This document shows, in pieces, positions 14,942 through 21,847 of a stretch of DNA of 35,541 nt (position 1 is the first letter of the stretch; each line of letters opens with the position of its first letter). Both the position numbers and the translations under genes were made by a program. The notes beneath the pieces were generated by a model, which was given only the letters and a program-made list of their open reading frames with translations, ran no database searches and was not told the origin of the DNA. The stretch spans positions 1 through 35,541 of the forward strand of contig CAYWVR010000034.1 of NCBI GenBank assembly GCA_964461715.1. Reading direction: 5' to 3'. The stretch is from CAYWVR01 sp964461715 (lineage in GTDB: Bacteria; Planctomycetota; Phycisphaerae; FEN-1346).

Positions 14942-15909
14942 GGCTTCTCCTCCTCATCCTCGCCCCCCTCGCCCTCTCGCGGCTCCTCCCCCTTTTCCTC
15001 GTCCTCGCCTTCGGGCGACTCGGCCGCCTCGGCATCCGGCCCCGGCTGCGTCTCCTCCTTGGCCTCCTCCTCGGCGAGGCGGGCGGAGGCGGCCTCGTCG
15101 AGGGCCGCGGAGAGAGCCTCGCGAAGCTCCTCGACATAACCCTCGACGGTCCATGCGATCTTGCGGCCTGCGGCTCGAAGCTCGATGCCGCAGACGAGCC
15201 GCTCGTCCGTCTCGAACCCCACCTCCAGGGTGTCGCCGAGCGTCTCGCGCACCGCCTTGGCAACGCGTTCCCGGTCCTCCGCCGGCAGGTCGGAGGCGGT
15301 GACGGCCGTGACGCGACCGTCGCCGGCGTCGCGGGCGGCGTCGGCCAGCTCGCGGCGCTCTTCGTCGGGGACCTCGGCGAGGCGGTCGGCGAGGACGGCG
15401 GCCAGGCGACGCTCCAAGTCCGCCCCCGCGAGGTCGTCGAGGGCCCGGCGGGTGGCGCGGCAGACGTGGTCGGCGCTTCGGCGGCGGAGCCGGTCGAGGA
15501 AGGCCTCGCGCTCGCGCTCCAGGTCCTCCTTCCATCGGGCGGCCTGGCGATCGACCTCTTCGCGGGCCTCCCGGAGCATCTCGCGGCGGCGGCGGTCGGC
15601 CTCCTCGCGGGTCTCCTCCAGGAGCTGCTCGCGCCGCTCGTCGAGGGAGCGGTTCTTCTTCTCGAGCTCGTCGGCGCGGGCGGCGGCCTCGCGTTCCTTC
15701 TCCTCGGCGGCCTCGAAGTGGGACTGGATTTTCTTGCGGCGCCGATCCATGGCCTTCAGGATCGGCTTATAGAGAAAGATGCGAAGGACGGCCACGAGGA
15801 GGAGGAAGTTGACGATCTGGGCGGCGAAGGTCCAGACGTCGAACAGATCAGACCCGGCGCCGCCGGGAGCCGCCTCGGCCAGGATGGGAACCAGCGCGTC
15901 GAGGTCCAC
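14938..15909 (-). CDS. atpF: N-type ATPase b subunit with C-terminal delta-like domain
   Basis: 323 aa, about twice the length of an ordinary b subunit. A membrane helix near 27-48 (VWTFAAQIVNFLLLVAVLRI) is followed by FLYKPILKAMDRR, the b-subunit signature. A long, highly charged coiled coil covers about 52-165. Residues about 200-270 resemble the C-terminal domain of delta/OSCP: VTASDLPAEDRERVAKAVRE, an LEVGFETDERLVCGIELRAA strand region, and a final helix VEGYVEELREALSAAL. The operon has no atpH, so this domain probably does delta's job of fixing the peripheral stalk to the head. The last 46 residues (278-323) are an almost pure Glu/Gly/Pro/Asp tail. N-ATPases are known to lack delta and to have long b subunits. 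Confidence 0.93.
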   Translation of the reverse strand: MDLDALVPILAEAAPGGAGSDLFDVWTFAAQIVNFLLLVAVLRIFLYKPILKAMDRRRKKIQSHFEAAEEKEREAAARADELEKKNRSLDERREQLLEETREEADRRRREMLREAREEVDRQAARWKEDLEREREAFLDRLRRRSADHVCRATRRALDDLAGADLERRLAAVLADRLAEVPDEERRELADAARDAGDGRVTAVTASDLPAEDRERVAKAVRETLGDTLEVGFETDERLVCGIELRAAGRKIAWTVEGYVEELREALSAALDEAASARLAEEEAKEETQPGPDAEAAESPEGEDEEKGEEPREGEGGEDEEEKP

Positions 15910-15912
15910 GGG

Positions 15913-16194
15913 TCACTCCCCCCCGCCGGCGGCCGACACGAAGTTCCAGAACGGGTTCGTGAAGATGAGCATGATCGAGACGACGAAGCAGTAGATGGCC
16001 GTCGACTCGACCATGGCCAGGCCCACGAAGAGGGTCCGGGTGATGGTGCCCGCCTCGTCGGGCTGGCGGGCGATGGCGGCGAGGGCCTCGGCCAGGGCCC
16101 GGGCCTCGCCCAGGGCCGGCCCGATGGAGCCGATGGCGATGGTCGCCCCGGCCGTGATGATCGAAACCATGCCCACAAGCGCCGTGTCTTCCAT
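15913..16194 (-). CDS. atpE: N-type ATPase c subunit (rotor ring)
   Basis: 93 aa hairpin of two membrane helices. Helix 1 has the glycine-rich GATIAIGSIGPALGEARALAE; loop ARQPDEAG; helix 2 has GLAMVESTAIYCFVVSIMLI. The ion-binding carboxylate is Glu63, in the pattern V-E-S-T-x-x-Y that is typical of sodium-binding c-rings. Glu30 in helix 1 takes the place of the sodium ligand Gln32 of Ilyobacter. Two glutamates per hairpin is usual for N-ATPases. They were predicted to move sodium, but the Burkholderia N-ATPase ring was reported to be proton-specific, so the ion here is unsettled. It sits 3 bases from both atpB and atpF. Confidence 0.95.
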   Translation of the reverse strand: MEDTALVGMVSIITAGATIAIGSIGPALGEARALAEALAAIARQPDEAGTITRTLFVGLAMVESTAIYCFVVSIMLIFTNPFWNFVSAAGGGE

Positions 16195-16197
16195 GGA

Positions 16198-16932
16198 TCA
16201 ACCCCTTTCTTGCGAGTCCTCGGCGGCCTCGGCCCGTTCCTTCGCGTGTTCTTGCTGCACGACGTGGGCCCTCAGGCCCGACGAGATGTAGACCATCGCG
16301 AGCACCGCGAAGATGTAGGCCTGGATGGCCCCGATCAGAATCCCCAGGAACTGCATGACCACCGGCAGGATGATGCCCACGAGCGAGACGAGGATTCCAA
16401 CGATCCGCGACCCGCTCATGATGTTGCCAAACAGACGCACCGCCAGCGCCAAGGTGCGCGACAGCTCCCCGATGATGTTGAAGGGGAGCATGAACGGCGA
16501 CGGGCGGACGTAGTTCTTCAGATATCCCGCGAGTCCCGAGTTCGCCACCCCGAAGATGGGCACGGCGAAGAAGACGCAGACCGCCAGGGCCGCCGTCGTC
16601 GAGAGCGATCCGGTGGGCGGCAGGAAGCCGGGCACGACGTCGAGCCAGTTCGCCGCCAGGATGAAGAGGAAGAGCGTGCCGACGAAGGGCAGGAACGGGG
16701 CGGGGTCCTGGCGGCTGAGGCTCTCGATCTCGCTCTGCATCGTCTCGACGACCGTCTCGAGAAGGTTCTGCCACCGGCCTATGATCTTGCCGTCCGAGAG
16801 GCGGCGCGTGACGAGCCACGAGCCGACCCCGAGAAGGCAGATGACGATCCAGGTGTAGAAAAGGGTCGCGTTGAGCCACGGGAGCGACTCGAAGAAGGCG
16901 ACCGTATCCGGGCTGATGCCGCCGGGCTGCAT
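16198..16932 (-). CDS. atpB: N-type ATPase a subunit (ion channel stator)
   Basis: 244 aa membrane protein with about five to six helices. The key region is ELSRTLALAVRLFGNIMSGS, which holds the essential arginine of the a/c interface in the family's R-L-F-G-N motif. QAYIFAVLAMVYISSGL is the conserved last helix. WQNLLETVVETMQSEIESLS near the N-terminus is typical of the N-type and related short a subunits. The C-terminus is charged. It lies between atpR and atpE, the N-ATPase order. Confidence 0.95.
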   Translation of the reverse strand: MQPGGISPDTVAFFESLPWLNATLFYTWIVICLLGVGSWLVTRRLSDGKIIGRWQNLLETVVETMQSEIESLSRQDPAPFLPFVGTLFLFILAANWLDVVPGFLPPTGSLSTTAALAVCVFFAVPIFGVANSGLAGYLKNYVRPSPFMLPFNIIGELSRTLALAVRLFGNIMSGSRIVGILVSLVGIILPVVMQFLGILIGAIQAYIFAVLAMVYISSGLRAHVVQQEHAKERAEAAEDSQERG

Positions 16933-16939
16933 GGTTCGC

Positions 16940-17272
16940 TCAGGGCTCCTCGGAGGTCGATTCGGGCGGCGCTTTCTCGGGCGCAGTCTCCGCGGGCGCG
17001 GGCGTCGGGCCCCACACCCGCACCAGCACGTGCCGCATGACGATCAGGCCCACCAGGCTCGCCACCAGTCGGGCCCAGTGGGTGTGGCCGATGAACCAGA
17101 TGGCCGCCACCGTGACGGCCGTTCGGACGAGGAAGCTCGCCATGGCCAGCGCCGCCGGGCGCCGTGCGCGGTTAAGCCGGCGTACCGTCCAGTACAGGCC
17201 GCCGAAGTAGAAGGCGCCGGCGGCGGCGCCGCCGAGGAAGGACAGGGCCAGTTGCCACCAGGAGATATCCAT
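16940..17272 (-). CDS. atpR: N-type ATPase accessory membrane protein AtpR
   Basis: 110 aa with three predicted membrane helices (LALSFLGGAAAGAFYFGGLY, LAMASFLVRTAVTVAAIWFI, and ARLVASLVGLIVMRHVLV) and a Pro/Glu-rich tail. AtpR is specific to N-ATPase operons. It has been proposed to interact with the c subunit or assist ring assembly through conserved arginines; the helix-2 Arg in FLVRT fits. Identification relies on size, topology and position between atpQ and atpB rather than on strong sequence identity. Confidence 0.85.
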   Translation of the reverse strand: MDISWWQLALSFLGGAAAGAFYFGGLYWTVRRLNRARRPAALAMASFLVRTAVTVAAIWFIGHTHWARLVASLVGLIVMRHVLVRVWGPTPAPAETAPEKAPPESTSEEP

Positions 17273-17281
17273 GGGTCCTCG

Positions 17282-17593
17282 TCAGTCCTCGCGCTGGCTC
17301 TCGCGCCTGACCCAGAACCACGCGTTCAGGCACCCGAGCGTCACGCCCACCACCAGGCCCATGAGCGTCCACGAGAACGGGCCGCCCAGGACCTTGTCGA
17401 GATAGTATCCGGCCAGAATGCCGAGGGTCGTCGGCACCGCCACGCTCCAGCCCACCAGGCCGAACATGCCCGCCCAGAACCAGGGGCTGAGGCGTCGCTC
17501 GCGGCGGGCCCGGAGCTTCCGCTCCTCCTTCGTGCCCACGTCGCGGGCGAACACTTCCCAGTCCTCATCGCCGGGTTGACGGTCACGCGCCAT
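17282..17593 (-). CDS. atpQ: N-type ATPase accessory protein AtpQ (AtpI/AtpZ-like)
   Basis: 103 aa from the ATG at 17593, which overlaps the end of atpC by 11 bp; a longer frame upstream is only the shadow of atpC. A basic soluble N-terminus (KEERKLRARRERRL) is followed by two helices with the AtpI/AtpZ-family look: FGLVGWSVAVPTTLGILAGY, then YLDKVLGGPFSW, then LMGLVVGVTLGCLNAWFWV. These small proteins assist assembly of the membrane sector or carry magnesium. Position second after atpD-atpC is as expected for atpQ. Confidence 0.88.
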   Translation of the reverse strand: MARDRQPGDEDWEVFARDVGTKEERKLRARRERRLSPWFWAGMFGLVGWSVAVPTTLGILAGYYLDKVLGGPFSWTLMGLVVGVTLGCLNAWFWVRRESQRED

Positions 17594-17972
17594 GCTCGAA
17601 CTCGATAAACCGATGGACAAAGGTGGCCTCGATCTTCGCCAAGGCCGTCCGGGCCGACCGCTCCCGCTCGTCGAGCGTCTCGAACCGCTCGCGGATCGTC
17701 TCGCGCAGGTCGCCCAGCTCGTCGGCGCGGACGCCCTTGCGCGTCGAGAGGAGGACCTCCGGCCCGACCTTCGCGAGGACGCCCTCCCCGACGGCGGCAA
17801 AGCCCTCGCGGCCGCCCGTGCGATCGAAGGTCACGATGCCGGGGGCCACGGCCGTCACGAGATCGGCGTGACGCTCCAGGAGGGCCAGGGCCCCGTCGGG
17901 GGCCTCCAGGGCGACCTTCGTGACCTCCTCGTCGACAAGGACGCCGGTGGGCAGGAGCACGCGAAGCCTCAC
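17583..17972 (-). CDS. atpC: N-type ATPase epsilon subunit
   Basis: 129 aa. The N-terminal beta sandwich begins MRLRVLLPTGVLVDEEVTKV and contains APDGALALLERHADLVTAVAPG, the epsilon equivalent of the usual 'GxFGVLPGHAPLVTALxPG' region. The C-terminal half (RADELGDLRETIRERFETLD onwards) is a helical hairpin of the kind that regulates rotation. The start is a GTG overlapping the atpD stop (GTGA), so the two are probably translationally coupled. In N-ATPase operons atpC follows atpD directly, as here. Confidence 0.93.
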   Translation of the reverse strand: MRLRVLLPTGVLVDEEVTKVALEAPDGALALLERHADLVTAVAPGIVTFDRTGGREGFAAVGEGVLAKVGPEVLLSTRKGVRADELGDLRETIRERFETLDERERSARTALAKIEATFVHRFIEFEHGA

Positions 17973-19531
17973 GTCACCTCGCCCTCCTTCCCGGCCTCGA
18001 CCTCCTCGTCGGCCTTGGCAGCCTCTTGCGGCGCTTCACTCTCGGGGGCCTCGTCGACGTCGTCGGACGCCGCTTCTTCCGTCTTCTCCTCGGGTTTCTC
18101 TTCTTCCTCGGGCGGGGGAGCCTTCTTGCCCTTCTTCTTCGCCTCGCCGAGGGGGCCGATCATGTAGAACGCGCTCTCCGCCAGGTCGGCCAGCTCGTCG
18201 GTCAGGATTTGCTCGCACCCCTCGATGGCCTCCTCCCGCCCAACCATGCGGCCGTCCATCCCGGTGAACTGCTCGGTGACGAAGAAGGGCTGGGTGAGGA
18301 ATCGCTCGAGGCGGCGGGCCCGGTGGACCGTCCGCTGGTCGTCCTTCGAGAGTTCCTCCAGGCCGAGCATGGCGATGATGTCCTTGAGCTCCTCGTATTC
18401 CTGGAGGGTGCGGCGGATCTCGCGGGCCACCTGGTAGTGTCGCTCGCCGACGACGCCGGGCGTCAGCATCTTCGAGTCGCTCCGCAGCGGGTCGATGGCG
18501 GGGTACAGGCCCTGGGCGGCCCGGTCGCGTGAGAGGACGACCGACGCCGAGAGGTGGCCGAACGTATGGACCACCGCCGGGTCGGTGAAATCGTCGGCGG
18601 GGACGTAGACGGCCTGGATGCTCGTGATCGCGCCGGAGGGGGTGTTCGAGATCCGCTCCTCGAGCGCCGAAAGCTCGGACCCGAGGGTCGGCTGGTAGCC
18701 CATGCGACTGGGAAGCTGGCCCATCAGGCCCGAGACCTCCGACCCCGACTGGACGAAGCGGAAAATGTTGTCAATCAGCAACAGGACGTCCTGCCGCGCG
18801 TCGTCGCGGAAGTACTCGGCCATCGTCAGGGCCGAGTGCCCGACGCGGAATCGGGCGCCCGGCGGCTCGTTCATCTGGCCGAAGACCATGACGGTGGAGT
18901 CGAGGACGCCGGCCTCGGAGATCTCGCGATAGAGGTCCTCGGCCTCGCGGCTCCGCTCGCCGATGCCGCAGAAGAGGCTCACGCCCTCGTGCCTCCCGAC
19001 CATGTTGTGGATCATCTCCATGATGAGGACGGTCTTGCCGACACCCGCCCCCCCAAACAGTCCCGCCTTCCCGCCACGCTCCAGCGGCGAGAGGACGTCG
19101 ATGGCCTTGATGCCCGTCTCGAAGACCTCACGCGTGGCGCTCTGGCGCGCCAGAGGCACGGGCGGGCGGTGGATACTCCGGCGGTCGGCGCCCTCGACCG
19201 GGTCGCCGCGGTCGATGGTCTCGCCGAAGACGTTGAACATGCGTCCGAGGAGTTCGCGGCCCACGGGGACGCGGATGGGGCCCCCCGTCCGGCGGACCGC
19301 GTCGCCGCGCGCCAGGCCCTGCGTGGCCTCCAGGGCAATGGCCCGGACGGTCCGGTCGTCGACGTGCGTGAGGACCTCCATGCGGACGCCGGCCTCGCCG
19401 TCGCCTTCGGCGGCGAGGAGATGGTAGACCTCCGGCAGCGGCGGGTCGAAGCGGACGTCCACGACGCTCCCGCGGACCCGGACGACGGTGCCGCGCCGGG
19501 TGTCGCTCTCGCTCGGGCGTGATCGGATCAT
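17969..19531 (-). CDS. atpD: N-type ATPase beta subunit with an acidic C-terminal tail
   Basis: 520 aa catalytic subunit. Walker A is GGAGVGKT (160-167), and GERSREAEDLY (191-201) carries the catalytic glutamate region; GYQPTLGSELSALEERI and RFLTQPFFVTEQFTG are further hallmarks. The ATG at 19531 is preferred over an upstream in-frame ATG at 19582 because homology starts at TVVRVRGSVVDVRF and the promoter -10 lies at 19546-19541. Residues 463-520 form an extra tail, first KKKGKKAPPP then rich in Glu, Ala and Pro, that standard beta subunits do not have. It is the first gene of the operon, as in all N-ATPases. The order beta-epsilon-Q-R-a-c-b-alpha-gamma without delta is diagnostic. Confidence 0.96.
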   Translation of the reverse strand: MIRSRPSESDTRRGTVVRVRGSVVDVRFDPPLPEVYHLLAAEGDGEAGVRMEVLTHVDDRTVRAIALEATQGLARGDAVRRTGGPIRVPVGRELLGRMFNVFGETIDRGDPVEGADRRSIHRPPVPLARQSATREVFETGIKAIDVLSPLERGGKAGLFGGAGVGKTVLIMEMIHNMVGRHEGVSLFCGIGERSREAEDLYREISEAGVLDSTVMVFGQMNEPPGARFRVGHSALTMAEYFRDDARQDVLLLIDNIFRFVQSGSEVSGLMGQLPSRMGYQPTLGSELSALEERISNTPSGAITSIQAVYVPADDFTDPAVVHTFGHLSASVVLSRDRAAQGLYPAIDPLRSDSKMLTPGVVGERHYQVAREIRRTLQEYEELKDIIAMLGLEELSKDDQRTVHRARRLERFLTQPFFVTEQFTGMDGRMVGREEAIEGCEQILTDELADLAESAFYMIGPLGEAKKKGKKAPPPEEEEKPEEKTEEAASDDVDEAPESEAPQEAAKADEEVEAGKEGEVT

Positions 19532-19540
19532 GGCCGCCCC

Positions 19541-19569
19541 ATTAGAACACGCACGCGGGCCCGGGGCAA
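19541..19569 (-). promoter_or_regulatory. Promoter of the N-ATPase operon
   Basis: Minus strand: TTGCCC (19569-19564), 17-bp spacer, TCTAAT (19546-19541, 5 of 6). Only 9 bp (GGGGCGGCC) separate the -10 from the atpD ATG, so the transcript should begin about 2-3 nt before the start codon. The same short G-rich stretch could serve as a ribosome site only if transcription began further upstream. Confidence 0.55.
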
Positions 19570-19650
19570 AGGTTTGGCGCATATTTCCCGTGCCCCGTGC
19601 AAGGAAGGGCCCGCACCCGCCCCCGACCTTGCTTCACGCCGCGAAAAGCA

Positions 19651-19679
19651 TTGCCATACGGGGCGGCGGGTGCTACACT
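19651..19679 (+). promoter_or_regulatory. Promoter of the acyl-CoA synthetase operon
   Basis: TTGCCA (19651-19656, 5 of 6), 17-bp spacer, TACACT (19674-19679, 4 of 6). Start of transcription would be near 19686, about 46 nt ahead of the ATG at 19732. It is divergent from the N-ATPase promoter in the same 200-bp intergenic region. Confidence 0.55.
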
Positions 19680-19731
19680 CTTGCGTTTCGCTGAACCGGG
19701 AGCGGGCGGGAAAGAAAGTGCACACGCGATC

Positions 19732-21837
19732 ATGAGCCTAGAGAATTTCTTCAGTCCGAAATCCGTCGCCATCGTCGGGGCCTCCAAGACCGAGGGCAAA
19801 GTCGGCCACGAGATCCTCGCCAACCTCCTCGCCGCCGGCTACGAGGGCGACCTCTATCCCATCAACCCCGGCGAGACCGAGATTCTCGGTCTCCGCTGCC
19901 ACCCGAACCTGGAGGCCCTCGAGCATGCGCCCGACCTGGTCCTGGTCATCGTCCCCGCGAAGATCGTGCCGCAGATCATGCGCGACTGCGCGAAGGTCAA
20001 GGCCCGGGCGGTAGTCATCATCACGGCGGGCTTCAAGGAGGTCGGCGAGGAGGGACGGCGGCTGGAGAAGGAGATCGTCGACGTCGCCCGCCGGGCCGGC
20101 ATCCGTATCATTGGCCCGAACTGCCTGGGCGTCATCGTCCCCGGCTCGAAGCTCAACGCCAGCTTCGGCGGCGACCTGCCGGAGGCGGGCGGCATCGGGT
20201 ACGTCTCCCAGTCCGGAGCCCTGCTGGCAGCCATTCTGGACATGGCCAACGCCAACGGCTTCGGGTTCTCAAAGCTCGTCTCCATCGGCAACAAGGCCGA
20301 CGTCGACGAGTTGGACGTCCTGGAGGCCCTCTCCGACGACCCCGCCACCCACGTCATCGCCGGGTACCTCGAGAGCATCGGCGACGGCAACACGTTCGTG
20401 CGGGAGGCGGAGCAGACCTCGCACAAGAAGCCGATCCTGCTCCTGAAGGCCGGCGGGACGGAGGCGGGAGCCCGGGCGGCCTCCAGCCACACCGGCAGCC
20501 TCGCGGGCAGCGAAACGGCCTACGAGGCGATGTTCGACCGGGCGGGCGTCATCCGCTGCACTTCCATCAAGACCCAGTTCGACTACGCCCAGGCCTTCGC
20601 CGGCCAGCCGCTGCCGCAGGGCCCGAAGGTGGCGGTCATCACCAACGCCGGCGGCGCCGGCATCATGGCCGCTGACGCCGTCGAGCGGCAGCGCCTGGAG
20701 TTCGCCCGGCCCACCGACGAAACGGTGGCGCATCTGAAGGAGACGCTCCCCCCCGCGGCCAACTTTCTGAACCCCTTCGACGTCCTCGGCGACGCGCTCG
20801 CGGACCGATACGAGTTCGCCCTCGACGTCGTCCTCCGGGACCCGAACGTCGACACGGCCCTGGTGCTCCTGACGCCCCAGGCCATGACCGAATCCACCGC
20901 CACGGCCGAGGCGGTCATCCGGGTCGCGAAGGAGCGGACCGAGAAGCCTATCCTGACGTGCTTCCTCGGGGCGACAAAGGTCGAGGAGGCCGTCGCGAAG
21001 CTCCGCGCGGCGCGCGTGCCCACGTATGACTCGCCCGAAAGCGCCGTGGCGACGATCCGCGTCATGACCGACTACGTCCGGTGGCGGAATCGGCCGAAGC
21101 GGGTGGTGCGCCTCTTTCCCGTCAACCGACGGAAGGTCGAGAACATCGTCGAGCGGCACCTTCGGCAGGGCCGGCGCGAGATCGGCGAGACGGAGGCCAA
21201 GGAGGTCCTCGAGGCGTACGGCTTCGCCACCCCTCAGGGGGCCGTCGCCGTCACCGCCGAGCAGGCCGGCAACATCGCCGACCAGGTGGGGTACCCGGTG
21301 GTTTTGAAGATCTGGTCGCCCGACATCCTTCACAAGTCGGACGTGGGCGGCGTGAAGGTGGGCCTGGCAAGCCGCCAAGAGGTCATGGACCACTTCGACC
21401 TCATGATGTATCGCATCCCCAAGAAGATGCCCGAGGCCGACATCCTCGGCGTCCTCGTGCAGGAGATGGTGACGGGCGGCAAGGAGGTGATCCTGGGCAT
21501 GAACCGCGACCCGCAGTTCGGCCCGCTGATGATGTTCGGGATGGGGGGGATCATGGTCGAGGTCCTGAAAGACGTGGCCTTTTACCTGGCGCCGCTGACG
21601 GCGGACGAGGCCCGCCAGATGCTGACCTCCACCCGCACCTACCAGCTCCTCAAGGGGGTGCGCGGCCAGGAGGGGGTGGACATCGACGCCGTCGCCGAGG
21701 GGCTCCAGCGGCTGAGCCAGCTCGTCACCGAGTTCCCGCAGATTCAGGAGCTCGACATCAATCCGTACGTGGTCGGCCCGGTGGGGACCCCCCCCATCGC
21801 CGTCGACGCCCGCATGAGCGTGGAAGAGGCGAGATAG
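19732..21837 (+). CDS. Acyl-CoA synthetase, ADP-forming (acetate--CoA ligase type), alpha and beta parts fused
   Basis: 701 aa cytoplasmic enzyme converting acyl-CoA + ADP + Pi to acid + CoA + ATP, or the reverse. N-terminal CoA-binding Rossmann domain: PKSVAIVGASKTEGKVGHEI. Succinyl-CoA-ligase-like domains follow, with GPNCLGV, GYVSQSGALLAAILD and SSHTGSLAGS, whose His253 matches the phosphohistidine of ACD alpha. The C-terminal ATP-grasp part (about 490-701) has PVVLKIWSPDILHKSDVGGV with His534, matching the second phosphorylated histidine. Both histidines are kept, which argues for an active synthetase rather than a Pat-type regulatory relative. The ATG has only a weak purine stretch upstream. 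It ends 10 bp before the CoA-transferase/GNAT gene. Confidence 0.93.
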   Translation: MSLENFFSPKSVAIVGASKTEGKVGHEILANLLAAGYEGDLYPINPGETEILGLRCHPNLEALEHAPDLVLVIVPAKIVPQIMRDCAKVKARAVVIITAGFKEVGEEGRRLEKEIVDVARRAGIRIIGPNCLGVIVPGSKLNASFGGDLPEAGGIGYVSQSGALLAAILDMANANGFGFSKLVSIGNKADVDELDVLEALSDDPATHVIAGYLESIGDGNTFVREAEQTSHKKPILLLKAGGTEAGARAASSHTGSLAGSETAYEAMFDRAGVIRCTSIKTQFDYAQAFAGQPLPQGPKVAVITNAGGAGIMAADAVERQRLEFARPTDETVAHLKETLPPAANFLNPFDVLGDALADRYEFALDVVLRDPNVDTALVLLTPQAMTESTATAEAVIRVAKERTEKPILTCFLGATKVEEAVAKLRAARVPTYDSPESAVATIRVMTDYVRWRNRPKRVVRLFPVNRRKVENIVERHLRQGRREIGETEAKEVLEAYGFATPQGAVAVTAEQAGNIADQVGYPVVLKIWSPDILHKSDVGGVKVGLASRQEVMDHFDLMMYRIPKKMPEADILGVLVQEMVTGGKEVILGMNRDPQFGPLMMFGMGGIMVEVLKDVAFYLAPLTADEARQMLTSTRTYQLLKGVRGQEGVDIDAVAEGLQRLSQLVTEFPQIQELDINPYVVGPVGTPPIAVDARMSVEEAR

Positions 21838-21847
21838 CGAGGCCCCG

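Noticed and set aside
13316..15139. 607-aa plus-strand open frame over atpA and atpF
   Set aside because: Antisense shadow of clearly conserved ATPase subunits; no family features of its own.
19582..19582. Upstream ATG as the atpD start
   Set aside because: The extra 17 residues (MRQTFAPGPRACSNGAA) have no family similarity and the predicted promoter -10 lies within them.
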